Shown here one piece after another: positions 46,432 to 57,033 of a stretch of 64,000 nucleotides of DNA; position 1 is the first letter of the stretch; the number at the start of each line of letters is the position of its first letter. This stretch comes from Phytoseiulus persimilis (lineage: Eukaryota > Arthropoda > Arachnida > Mesostigmata > Phytoseiidae): positions 33,476,745 through 33,540,744 of the forward strand of contig CM075102.1 in NCBI GenBank assembly GCA_037576195.1, read 5' to 3'. The notes beneath the pieces were generated by a model, which worked only from the letters and a program-made list of their open reading frames with translations, had not been told where the DNA came from and searched no databases. Made by a program: the position numbers and the translations under genes.

Positions 46432-49404
46432 ATCTGCCCCAATGGTGAAAAATCAGTGAACATCTCTCTTCATTGGATGACGTGACCTAATTGGGACATC
46501 CATGTTTCCATGACTTCCCTATGTTGGCAAAATTCGAAGGGGATTCGGCAGGAATTTTCGCGATGAAAACTAAAGTGGTATCTCAAAACCTCCAGATAAA
46601 AGAAATGCTCAATTCGTCCCAGCATGGGGAGGAGGCATTTAGAGCAATCCGGTCGCTGTAAACGAGTGAGTTACGCTGAGATGAGACTTTCATGAGCACT
46701 GTTCGGCTTCATGAATTCTTCCATCTCTCCCAAACGCCTTGAAACCGTCGAACGATGCATTCTTAGCAATACACCAGGACATTACTTCTGCGGGTCACTT
46801 GAGCAGTATTCCATATCTTTCTAGAACCATCTTTTACAGGTACTTTCACATGATCCTCTGTCTTCATGAATATCTCCCAATATTTGGAATGCCTCCGCGG
46901 CTCTTTTCCAACGCAGGAATCGGCCGAGCGGCACATTTCGGGCGAAGCCCCTGTCGAGATTCGATCAGAGTTCGCGTCGGGCCTGAGGGTGATGACCGCA
47001 TTGGACCACTTCCTACTGGCAGACTCTGCCCTAGTTGGACCGAAAACTTTCAACCAGAAGTTCAACAGAGAGTGAAGAAAACAGAACGGCAACAAAGAAC
47101 GGCACGCTTGGACACCAATTACGGAAATCAGTACGCGCATCCTGGACATCGAGATGGATCGCCTCCAGGAAGACAGCACGGTTCCAGTACCCATCAAGGG
47201 GGCACGTGCTCCGGGCGTAACGCTGACGGGGCGCGCAGTCAGGGGTTGCAAAGCTGGGGGGCGTGAGACAGTAGTTGCTTTCCTCCCACATTGGTAACCA
47301 CAAAATGAACCCAATTCGTCTCCCAGGCTGATAAGCGACCAAGAGATCTGAGGGATGAGAATCGAAGTTCATGTTTTGTCCATATCCGTGCCTGCATTGG
47401 AGATTCAATTCTGTCTCAGGAACGGAGTCTCGCCCCAGAGGAGTTCGGGGCACGGATAATATGAAGTTCTCGTTGACTGGAATGAAAATTCCCTCAAAAT
47501 CAGGCAAAAGAACGTGTCCGAGAGCACTGAGGGGGGGGGGGGGCACGAATTCGGACTTGCATCTCTATCTCGCGAGGGGATGCGAAGCTGAGGACGGACA
47601 GTTCTGTCAGTACCCTCAATTGCTGCCGAACATCAATCCGAATCGAGAAAGAAATCACGACCTAGAAACCTGAAGGGGCGCGGAGTCAAAGTTACAGTTC
47701 GATGGATCGAAGAGGTCTTCTGATGAAATAAATGACAAAAGATGAATGATAAATGAATCATGACCATCATGGATCAAGAAGGGCTGAGCGCTCTCGAGCA
47801 TTCAGAGACGAAGCGGAAGAAGCTGCTACAAAAAATTTCGCTGCAGTCAAGGCCAATCGTGGATAATTCAGATCATCACAGTATCGTGGTAACATTCGAG
47901 TGAGCATGTTCTGGTTCTCAACTCCAGGGAGGTCTTAAAACCTCCCACCAAGTTTTCGTGCGGGTTACAGTGGGGAGGGAGGGGGGGGGGCGCACTCTTG
48001 CCGGTTTTCCCCGGGCGCGACTTGAGCCAGGTACGCCACTGGCCGTGGGAGTCCCACAAGATCTCTCACTCAGGATTGTGTCTCTCCGAGCAAATTCACT
48101 AGGAGCTGACGGAAAAGGTAACCCCACACATGGAAGTACCGCGTGCTGCGATTTTCAGCGGGAACCGGTCACACGGCTTCTTCTATTGCGGAACTGGAAA
48201 GTTGCGTCCGGAAACCCCTTTGGGTCTTCTCCGCCCGGATGAGCCCGTGGGTGAGATCCAATCTGACAGGAAAAGAGTGGGCAAATACCCTCCCACGATA
48301 GTGAATATCGAACACGTTCCAATCGGAGTCGACGGAGTCTTCTTCCATATTGAACACTCGCTCGCATCGCAGACCGGCATCCTTCGCTCTGTACGTATCG
48401 CACAGTGCCTGCCTAAAGAAATGGGCAAATGAAGAAAATTCCACTCTCGGGCGCTGAGATGTCAAGGCCGGTTTGACGAGTGAAGGAGAGAAGCTCGAGA
48501 TGGGGGGCGGGATGACGAACGAATGGCTCTGATTCCCCTCGCAGATCAGGACGAAATCTCGATCCTCGAGCTCCCCTGTGAGCTCTCCCCTCGGCTGTGC
48601 CGGATTCTGAGCGAGAAGTGCGTCGTTTTGAATTCTTAGCGCAAAAGGCGTGCAACTACTCTCGGAGTTCTGTGTTTTGAGATAATTTATTCAGTATGGA
48701 AACCAGAGATGTTCACCTGCGATTCGAGAATTGGACTCGATGGCTCAAGTTGATTCAGTAACGAGTGGAGTCTTGTTGTCCCGTCGGGAACGCTGCACTC
48801 CAGATCGTCGTGGAGTCTCATCAATCACCAGAAAGAGATCGACTCGCATCGTTAGGACGCGGGGAATTCTGGCCTGGATTCCCACAGGAGAACAGTGAGA
48901 CTTCGCATGACGATTCAAATCCTCGGGGGGGAAAAACTCCAAATCTTCCCCGCTCTCAGTCTACTTTGTTGTCCGTGGTGGCAGAAACGAGAACGTGAGC
49001 TTGACTCCTCCGACGATCGTGAAAAGTGTATCGTCGCAGTGGCAGCGGTAGTTCGTGTCAGGCTCAACTGACGTTCACTCCACAGCTCAAGGAGAACGAT
49101 TTCGCGTTGATGATTCTCGTGCTTCCAACCTTCGTTTTCCACGGTCCATCGTGATTGGCGCCCACATCAGCAACTCGCCCGAAAACTCGGCTGGGCAGTT
49201 GTTGCACGCATTCCCGAAAGACGGCTTCTCAGGATCTAGTGACATCAGAGCGAGCCCCGTACTCGCGGCGAAAACGCTCTCGTGATTCTGCGTGAGAATG
49301 TGAGCCAGCTCACTAAATAATACTGCATCGGTTTCTAGGTGAGATCGCTTCGAGCATAGTTTGCTGCGGTTCATTCCGGCTACGATGGTTTTCTCTCCGA
49401 GCTC
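46432..49404. other. Mostly unassigned; possible minus-strand gene
   Basis: Minus-strand frames at 47031-47546, 48169-48412 (listed separately) and 49087-49374 read like protein, and two of them begin at good acceptors, so an unassembled minus-strand gene may lie here. A plus-strand stretch near 47110-47220 has weak HG-like text (YGNQYAHPGHRDGS). G homopolymers lie at 47531-47543 (13) and 47981-47990 (10). Confidence 0.35.
48169..48412 (-). CDS. Possible coding exon of an unrecognised gene
   Basis: A strong minus-strand acceptor, with a pyrimidine-rich tract ending CCCATTTCTTTAG, precedes a frame reading QALCDTYRAKDAGLRCERVF and then a DSDWNVFDIHYRGR segment. An AG|GTATTT donor option follows RGR; otherwise the frame runs on to a TGA at 48169. 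The sequence has two cysteines and a balanced composition. I do not recognise it. The plus strand is also open here, so confidence is low. Confidence 0.25.
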
Positions 49405-50033
49405 TCAATATCGGCTCTCGCCATTTCCGTGGCTTCCCTGATGTCCGTAATGTCCCCTTTGGCCATTGCTGCCGCCTCCGTATCGGTGCCCTTGCCTGTG
49501 TCCTCGACGATACGATCCACCGTGGCCTTCGCGCCGCCCGCCCTGGCCGCGATGGCTGCCCCCGTAACGATCGCTGTATCGACCCCCTGCGGAAGACGAG
49601 TTCGTAAGAAGTTCTTCGGAAGTCAAGTTTTTCTGGGCGGAACAATCATCTACAGCGAACACAGGAGTATCGATACCTTGAGACGAGATCGTTTCTGTGA
49701 AGTAGAAGAGAGCTGAAGCAGATCAGGCTCACCGTAACGGTCTCCATCTCCGTAGCGCTGGCGTTGATTGTATTGTGATCTACGCTGGCCTCGGTCATAG
49801 CGGTTGCCGCCGTGTCGATGGCGACCGTATCGAGCTTCTAAGCCGTGTCCTTGATCCCTCCAGTACCTGATCCGAACTCATGGTTAGAGTCAATAATGAA
49901 TCACGAGTCTTATCGCGCTGGATGAGAGGATCCCGTGACGACTCTCTAAAGCAACAAGGTCCTCCGAGAGCACCTGCCCGATTAGGTGGCCCACGACGAT
50001 AATGGCTCCGACTGAACACCAACGCCAACGCAT
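49405..50033 (-). CDS. Divergent cluster member with Arg/Gln/Tyr-Gly repeats in place of His (member 5)
   Basis: Exon 2 (49733-49866, 134 nt) follows a CTCTAAC branch-like site and a GATCAG acceptor and ends at TACG|GTGAGC. It encodes YWRDQGHGLEARYGRHRHGG, a diverged form of the family core. Exon 3 (49405-49586, 182 nt) follows TTCCGCAG and encodes GGRYSDRYGGSHRGQGG and further Gly/Arg/Tyr/Gln repeats to a TGA. Both exon lengths equal those of the neighbouring members. The ATG at 50033, about 30 nt below a GGTTATACC box, starts a hydrophobic signal-like stretch (VGAIIVVGHLIGQVLS) and EDLVALESRHG, which matches DLAVAESRYG of the relatives. The exon 1/2 junction is unresolved: I see no GT donor in the needed phase 2, so exon 1 may be mis-set, use an unusual site, or be broken. 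Confidence 0.65.
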
Positions 50034-50061
50034 GATTGAAACCCGGCTCCGACTCCGCTCG

Positions 50062-50070
50062 GGTTATACC
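50062..50070 (-). promoter_or_regulatory. TATA-like box (GGTATAACC)
   Basis: Minus strand, about 30-38 nt upstream of the ATG at 50033. The spacing is similar to members 6, 7 and 8. Confidence 0.45.
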
Positions 50071-51044
50071 CTTGGCGAGGGTCGTCTAGAGCGTTTTGTA
50101 ACGCCAAAGGGGTCTTGTCTTGATGCAATCTGACAACAACTTCTCCTGTCGAAATACAAGTCGAGTCCTAATTTCAAGAGGACGTGCGCCATCAAGCCGC
50201 TTGAGGGAGACCGAGCCATGGTCTCGTGATGATAAGTCGTCCGATAGGTCTCTCAAAAATCCTGTCCAGGAGAAACCTGCTGGAGCGGGAGTCATCGTTC
50301 GCGGCCAGAAATCAGGGCTGGAAAAATATAATTCCTACATGGACGCGTTGGAGCCCACGGGGAACAGCCACCGTATTCGCTGTACTGGAGGAACTCCTGT
50401 CAACACTTCGGTGTCGCTCAAAAAGTGGCGCTGCCAGTCGGAAACAGTCGCGAACTTGGTTGCTTAATGAGCTTGTGTAGCAGAACGAGCTGCAGTAGTT
50501 TTTTTCCTAAAGCCTACGTAACGCATCCTCTGAACTCAGGAGTGAAGAAGCTTCCAGCTGCGTCTGCCTCTGTGATTTTCCCACGTAACGTGTGATCTGT
50601 CCAGTGATGACTTCGCGACCCGGGCTCGTAAGAATTCTTCAGTCAGCACCTCCTGCCTCGGGAAGCAGATTCGGAGAATTTCGGTTCCGTTGGTCTCTCA
50701 CTTCCCGGGATCTCAAAAGCCTCGTCACATTTTGGATCCGGCTCAAGAATTCTGGCTCTCGTCAGTGATCGGTATATGAAGCGTAATCTTCGCATCACAT
50801 CGGTCACATAATCCGATCCCAGAATTGAATAATCATCAGATCAACGAAATATCATGACTTGAGTCGAACACTTCGATCATTCAGAGCGTGACCGTCTCAA
50901 ATTGAAGAAGCCATACGCTCAAGGATCGAAACTCTTCGATTCCAGATTCGGATTCAGTTGAAATTAGCGTTCCGATTTTAGTAGCGAATTCTCAACCATC
51001 GAGCTGGGTAAACAATCGACTTCGTTGTACACACACTGACTAGA
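50071..51044. other. No supported gene
   Basis: Open frames at 50086-50480 on both strands have no recognised domain. The rest, to the poly(A) signal of member 6, shows nothing. Confidence 0.45.
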
Positions 51045-51050
51045 TTTATT
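51045..51050 (-). terminator. Poly(A) signal AATAAA
   Basis: AATAAA on the minus strand, about 70 bp past the stop codon of member 6. Confidence 0.7.
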
Positions 51051-51119
51051 CGCAAGAAAAGTATAGATAAACTGGGAATCAAGTCCGTTCCTGATGCGGA
51101 GAATCAGAATCCGGAAGCA

Positions 51120-52088
51120 TCAGTGGTAGCCTCCGTGGTGTCCGTGATGGCCATGACGATTATGATGGCCGCGGTGCCCCCCTCCGTGGTGATGATGTCT
51201 GTGACCGCCGTGGTGTCCCCTATGATGGCGACTCCCGTGGTGACCATGATGTCCGTGACTACCGTGGTGGCTACCTCCGTGACGTCCGCCATAGTGGCGA
51301 CCTTGAATCATAGTGGCGGAGTGAAAGCCCGCAATTTCGGAGCAGCGTGTTGGAGAAGTCGAGAATATGGAAATAAATGAAGAAGAAAAGCTTTGGAGGG
51401 TGTTAGGGAGCTCACCGTGACGTCCTTCGTGTCCATGCTGCCTGTGATGTCCGTGGTAGCTCCGATGGCCTCCGCGATCGTGGTGAGCCCCTCCTCTCCG
51501 GTCCCATCCCCAACGTCTCTCAGCACCGTATCCCCGATCTCCGTGATGTCTTGGAAGCGACGAGGGTTGGTATGAGTTTCGACGGTATGGAGAACCGTTG
51601 CAAGCAAATCAAGAGATGTCTGGGTCTTACCGCGCCCCGCGACTCCAGTGATTGTGGCGCCGTCCGTGCCGGTTGTAGCCTCCGTGGTGCCGATGCCCAC
51701 CGTGATGTGAACCGTGTCGACCACCGTAATGTCTCCTGCCGTGATGTCCGTGGTGGCCGTGATGTCCGTGTCGACTTCCGCCGTGGCGTCCGCCGTAATG
51801 TCGATGCCCTCCATGGTGGTGTCGGTGTCCACTGTCGCCCCCGTGGTGTCGATGGCTTCTATGCCCGTACCGAGACTCCGCTACGGCGAGATCCCCATCT
51901 GAGCGCGGGGTAACTCTTCGCAGGAAAGTGTTTTTCTCATTATCCGGCTCGAGAGAAATTTCGTGTAAATGAAGGAGGTTCGTGGGTCGCTCGAGAAGTA
52001 CGACCGCAGCCGCTTGCGAGCTTAGAGCAGCCCAGTTTAGAATCAGATTCACAGCACATAGGACTGCTTTGCCTTCGACAGTCGCCAT
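51120..52088 (-). CDS. Secreted His/Gly-rich protein, three exons (member 6)
   Basis: Exon 1 is 51631-52088 (458 nt, donor CGCG|GTAAGA), exon 2 is 51416-51549 (134 nt, acceptor CTTCCAAG, donor CACG|GTGAGC) and exon 3 is 51120-51301 (182 nt, acceptor GATTCAAG). Introns are 81 and 114 nt. The phases (2, then 1) join to an uninterrupted 257-residue protein. A signal peptide of about 28 residues is followed by a linker with LEPDNEKN and the junction DLAVAESRYG. HG arrays run to NHWSRGA at the exon border. Exon 2 carries the core HHGDRGYGAERRWGWDRR. Exon 3 is pure HG array ending HGGYH. A TATATAAG box starts only about 39 nt above the ATG, implying a very short 5' UTR. Confidence 0.87.
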
Positions 52089-52118
52089 GCTACTGTGAAC
52101 TAATTTCCTGTCGTGGTG

Positions 52119-52127
52119 CTTATATAG
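52119..52127 (-). promoter_or_regulatory. TATA box (CTATATAAG)
   Basis: Minus strand, about 31-39 nt upstream of the ATG at 52088. Confidence 0.7.
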
Positions 52128-53420
52128 TGCGGGAAGAAAGATTCAGAGATAACCGGAAACATGATGCAACCGAGGACCGGCAACAAGGGATCCCGCGTTC
52201 AGAACGAAAGGGTTCTTGGCAGCGTGTCCAGTTGAAAAGCCACAAGGCCGCGAGTTCACGCGTGAAAACGGATCAGCTCCTCGCAGAAAACTGGCCTCGA
52301 CGAATTCGATCAGCCGGACAGAAAATGCCACTGACCCAGATGCAAAAACACAGTCCATGCCGTTGGCTGTTGCAGCGAGGAGAACCCACCACAGGGGCGG
52401 GCAGGACGAAAAGTTTGCCAAGAATGATGTTTTTACGAGGAAACTCTCCCTTTCTCCAACTTTTCATTCAATTTCGCTTCGTGACAGAACTCCGGTTCCG
52501 ACTCGAGCGTGCTCCATGTGAACAAAACAGTTCTCCGGACGGAAGATGGCAACCCATCCACCTCTCCCTTCATTCAGATTGATATGAGAGAGTTGCGCAC
52601 CGAATGAAATTCCCTCGGAGTTTCGCGAAAAGCCCAATTCATTTCCTAGTGGAGCCCATCTGTGGACTGGAACATAGGGTCCCCGAACACTGTCCTTCGA
52701 CACGACTGGGGACAATGAATTCATTGACCGCTCCGGATCTCATGTCGACCGATTGGAGGCCCTGACTATTCCCATCCGCCTGACTTCCTCCATGGATTCC
52801 TCGGGGACTGCTCGGTAGAAAAGTTCGAGTGAGTGAAAGTGTCTACAGGTGAATGCACCTGTCCGATCGAGATCGCGACTGCGCGCTTTCCGGCTGTAAC
52901 TTCTGAATTTGCTCCGCCCACCTATTGCTCCTCCCGAGCGAGGGGACACCATGTGTGCCCGACACGTGCGTGGATCGAAGCGAACAAAGAACGTTTCTTA
53001 TTCTCTGGCGGATCCTCACCCGGAAGCGTCGCTCCCCACTCGACCCTAAGCAATCGATGCTCCCGGCTCCTTGTTGAGATGTTGGGAAGACTCCCAGAAT
53101 TCTGACATCCTTATATGGCGAGAGGCGCTGATGATGGCGGCCCCAACTCCACGACTACCCAACTACGCCCGATGTGCTAAAACGCTTCTCCATTAATCAC
53201 CGAGGTTCGGGAATCACAGCATCGGGCTGCTTCGTGAACAGCCAGCGAGCTGCAGAACTCTCGCCTCTCAAGCTCCACTACCGTGTGAACAACGTGTCTC
53301 AAGCTGCTCCGATCTTCGTACCTTGCACCCCTTCCTTCCCCGTGCTCTTATCCAATCGGCTCCCCACCTCCGAACAATGATATAGAAGAATCAGCGTCAA
53401 CTTTCTTCGTCACAATGAGC
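52128..53420. other. No supported gene
   Basis: Intergenic between members 6 and 7. The frames 52127-52582 plus and 52464-52724 minus are open but unremarkable. Confidence 0.5.
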
Positions 53421-53426
53421 TTTATT
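53421..53426 (-). terminator. Poly(A) signal AATAAA
   Basis: AATAAA on the minus strand, about 62 bp past the stop codon of member 7. Confidence 0.7.
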
Positions 53427-53487
53427 ATCTCTATTTACAGCAGAGCATTAGATATGTACAAGCTCCTTCCAGATGAAACGCTCGAAA

Positions 53488-54381
53488 TCAATGATATCCT
53501 CCGTGATGCCTGTGACCTTGGTGGTGTCCGTGATGACGATCGCCGTATCCGTGATGCCGGTGTCCCCCGTGGTGGTCCCCATAATGTCTGTCGCCATGAT
53601 GTCTGTGGTGCCCGTGGTCTCCGTGATGCGATCCTCCGTGTCGGGAGCCGTGATGCCGTCCTGCGAGCCGACGAAATAGTTACTGGAACCCTCTCAACCA
53701 ACCTATCCTCCCGTAATCTTGGATCGGAAACCCCCACTCACTGTGATGTCCCTCGTGGCCGTGATGCCTGTGATGTCCACGGTGGCTCCGATGACCTCCT
53801 CTGTCGTAGTGGGAGCCTCCGTGACGATCCCAGCCCCACTTTCGCTCGTGGCCGTATCCTCTGTCCCCGTGATGCCTGCCGTTCGATACGGAATGGGTTT
53901 CGATATGTCCTTTTCTGGAGGATTCGCGCATGGAAAAATCTTACCTGTGCCCGCGATTCCAATGTCCGTGTCTTCCCCCGTGTCTGTGATAGCCCTCGTG
54001 ATGTCTGTGACCGCCGTGATGTGAGCCGTGATGTCCCCCATGGTGCCTTCGGGCGTGGTGACCGTGATGCCCATGATGTCCGTGTCGTTGTCCCCCGTGA
54101 TGTCCACCATAGTGGCGGTGTCCGTGATGGCCGTGTCTGTGTCCCTCGTGTCCCCCGTGGTGACCATGCTGCCCGTGTCCCCCGTATCTGGACTCGGCGA
54201 CAGCCAAGTGATCAACGGTCCCCAACGAAAGATCGGCGTTCGCCGTTCTGTTTGAGCTCAGAGATACCACCTGAGGAGTCACGCTTGGGCACGGCTCTCC
54301 CAGAGCTCCGCATGCTCCAGAGATCCTCCATTGCAGAGTCCAAACGACAGCTGCAAGCCATGCTTCCCGGAACAGCTTCAT
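53488..54381 (-). CDS. Secreted His/Gly-rich protein, three exons (member 7)
   Basis: Exon 1 is 53945-54381 (437 nt, donor ACAG|GTAAGA), exon 2 is 53742-53875 (134 nt, acceptor ACGGCAG, donor CACA|GTGAGT) and exon 3 is 53488-53660 (173 nt, acceptor GCTCGCAG). Introns are 69 and 81 nt. The joined frame gives 247 residues. The start ATG sits about 38 nt below a TATATAT box. Signal peptide about residues 1-25 (AWLAAVVWTLQWRISG), then a short linker with an N-glycosylation site (NRT) and the junction HLAVAESRYGGHG. Exon 2 encodes HHGDRGYGHERKWGWDRHGG. Exon 3 is nine bases shorter than in the sister genes, a clean three-codon difference. It ends HGGYH. Confidence 0.87.
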
Positions 54382-54410
54382 CGTTGTTGTCAGAATTTCT
54401 GTGTGGGCTC

Positions 54411-54420
54411 GAATATATAC
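54411..54420 (-). promoter_or_regulatory. TATA box (GTATATATTC)
   Basis: Minus strand, about 30-39 nt upstream of the ATG at 54381. Confidence 0.65.
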
Positions 54421-56988
54421 CCGAAACCGGATGCCTCCCCCTCTCAGAGGAATAACTTCCAAGCACGGAAAACTAATGTGGAGGTCACCTTGTTGAGCAT
54501 GGGCTGTCGGTCGCTGCGATTGAGGGCGGTCCGCTTGACTAGCGGAAGCGGTCACCAACATTTAGGCCACTGTCTCCTGGTCAAGTCAAACTGCTTCAGC
54601 GAGTGCTGGGCTGTGGGATCACAACCTTCACCGAGTGCCCGACTTTTCAACAAGTTGTATTACTGGAGCCAGAAGGTAGCAGGCTTAAGCAACTGGCGCA
54701 TTTTTTTTGCAGGCAGAAGATCGAAGCTCACGCTCCAATTGACTCGGAGCGGGTGCTCGTCCAAAGCTGATTGTAACCAGTTTCTCGGAAACTGTTCCTC
54801 TGCTCGGATCCTCCCTTTGCTAGCTGACTCCTGCACATCGAGAGAACTCAACTACATGCCCGTGGATCTTACAAACACTGCATAAAACAACCTAATGGCT
54901 CAAGGGGGAGAGTTCCTGTATACATATTCGGACGAAGCCCTCGTCGCAAGTTCCGATGCGATATGGAATTCCGAAGACGAGAGAGCGCAGCCGACACAGT
55001 CCGACACTCACAACCCCCAGTTATGTTTTCAAGTTGATGCGACCCGAGCAATCGGATGAAAAGTTCCCATATTTAATGGGTGCTAAGTATTTCAGTGACA
55101 TAGTATGAAGGCAGACTCACATGTGGTACCTCAGCGGCATGGACTGCAGAAGCAAAGCAAGGGGGGGGGCTGCGGCTCGCATCGGGCGGCACATCTTGAG
55201 GCGACACTGGGGGCGTACTCCTTGCTTCGTTGGTATTCCGTGCAGTCGCCCCCCCCCCCCCAGTTCAAGGGGGATTTCATGGAGTTCTTTTCCGCTCGTC
55301 GGCGCTTCGTCTGGAACGACGTGAATCTCAAGATGAGTGGGTGATCTGGGAGGTATTTCCTCCCACGGATCCGAAGGTGACCTCGCATCGAAAATATTCC
55401 GATAGAACCCATCCCGGAACAAAACGTCGGCCGTCTTCCCGTGGAGATTGCTGAGAAACCTAAAATGCCGCCTATCTTTGAAACTACGTTCGAGATTGGA
55501 AATAACGCCGCTATCTCCAAAATTTCAAGAGGATGCTCGAGAACTTCGGAACGCCCAGGTTGTTCAGCGTGCAGCTCAGAAGCTGGGGCGCTTCTCCCCG
55601 CGTCTTATGCAATGACTGAGAATTGAAGCTACGATTCCATATGTCCGTGGTGACAACTTGGGCAATGAAGATCCGCTTACAACTCGATACCTTTTTGTGA
55701 CAACTAGAGCCGTGAAGTCATTCCGAAATCATTCCATCGATCGCCGTGGATTTCTCTATCACAATGAAGGCATAAGTTTGGGGAAAAACACGTGAGTTTC
55801 CGACACAAAGATCATGATGTGACAATTGGCTAGAAAAAGCTGCGGAGCCGACGAGCGAGAACGTTGAGTATGAGCTCTTCTGTACCATGTGACTCCGGAA
55901 GTTACTTCCATATAATCTCAGAGAATAGCGTTTTGTGGGGGGCGGAACTCGACCTATGCATCCACGGGTACAGAAAATGTGAGCTTGCGGCATATGATCC
56001 ATGGAAACGTCGATTCTTTCACCATTTTTCGCTCAGAACTTGGGAAAGCGGATAACGGACTCATTGGCTTGGTCATGAGGGAGGTCTCAGGAACGATGCC
56101 ATTCTCAGGGATGAGTGGAAAGACCTTTGCTCCTCGAATGAGCTGAACCTGTCGCGCTCCACCGTCAGTGCAACTTTGAGACGAATATTGCAGGAAGATC
56201 CCGGGCCGTTTCTCTCCGTTGAGGGTAGACCGCAGTGAAACGGTTCGAGACCTAGTGCCATGACTATGGAGAAGCGTGAACGCAAGTGTTACTAAGAAGA
56301 TATGAGAGAAGTCTCGCGGAGAAAGTCAGCAGACGAAGGATTGGCCCAACCGGATTCGCTCGGAAGTCGACGCTTGTTTCGGGATGTGGATTCTTTCCCC
56401 GAATTCCGGCGGAAATCATCCCAAAAGAAAGGGCGCTCCGACCAAGACGAATTAAACTCTCCCTGAGATGGCTGTCGAACGGAGGATCTGTTTCGAAAAC
56501 GCGAAACTGTCTCTACCTTCGATGGGGTTTAGTCCGCGTCCAGGTGCGAGATCTCGGACAAAAAACGAGAGCGGAACACAGTCCATGTCTACTTTCCCAT
56601 GTCTTTCCAGGTCTACTGCAAATGCCACACGCTCTGGAGGACTCTCTTGTCTTCTGATTTTCCACGATCGGATCTGTTGCGGTCTCCTCTCTCACCGCCA
56701 GGGTGATTCAGTACCAGACACTGGTCGGCAACTGGCACCAGGGGTTCGACATCTGCTTCGCCTCGTTTCCCCAGGATATGCCCCAGGAGTACAGGTTCCA
56801 TGGAAATCTTCCTCCCCACTGGCACGAGCGACGAGGATCGACTCCGCCGCTACTGTAGTTGAATACTGCAAGTTTCGTCTGAACCGCGCAGACCAGTTGG
56901 TACTCTAGCCGGAACGGAATTTCATCCTAATACGAGCTTCAGAAAGACAATGTATAGGTCTGCGAAGGAAGTATTCACACCGGTGAAT
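54421..56988. other. No supported gene; inverted G/C homopolymers
   Basis: Open frames on both strands near 54.6-54.9 and 55.1-55.5 kb lack domains. A 9-G run (55161-55169) and a 13-C run (55249-55261) lie 80 bp apart in opposite sense. Nothing else is recognised. Confidence 0.45.
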
Positions 56989-56994
56989 TTTATT
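56989..56994 (-). terminator. Poly(A) signal AATAAA
   Basis: AATAAA on the minus strand, about 40 bp past the stop codon of member 8. Confidence 0.7.
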
Positions 56995-57033
56995 TACAAC
57001 TCAATTTTACATTGCAGGCTTCCCCCGCCGGCC

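Noticed and set aside
47110-47266. Possible further His/Gly-rich relic (YGNQYAHPGHRDGS)
   Set aside because: Too short and too diverged. The core motif is missing and other frames there look as good.
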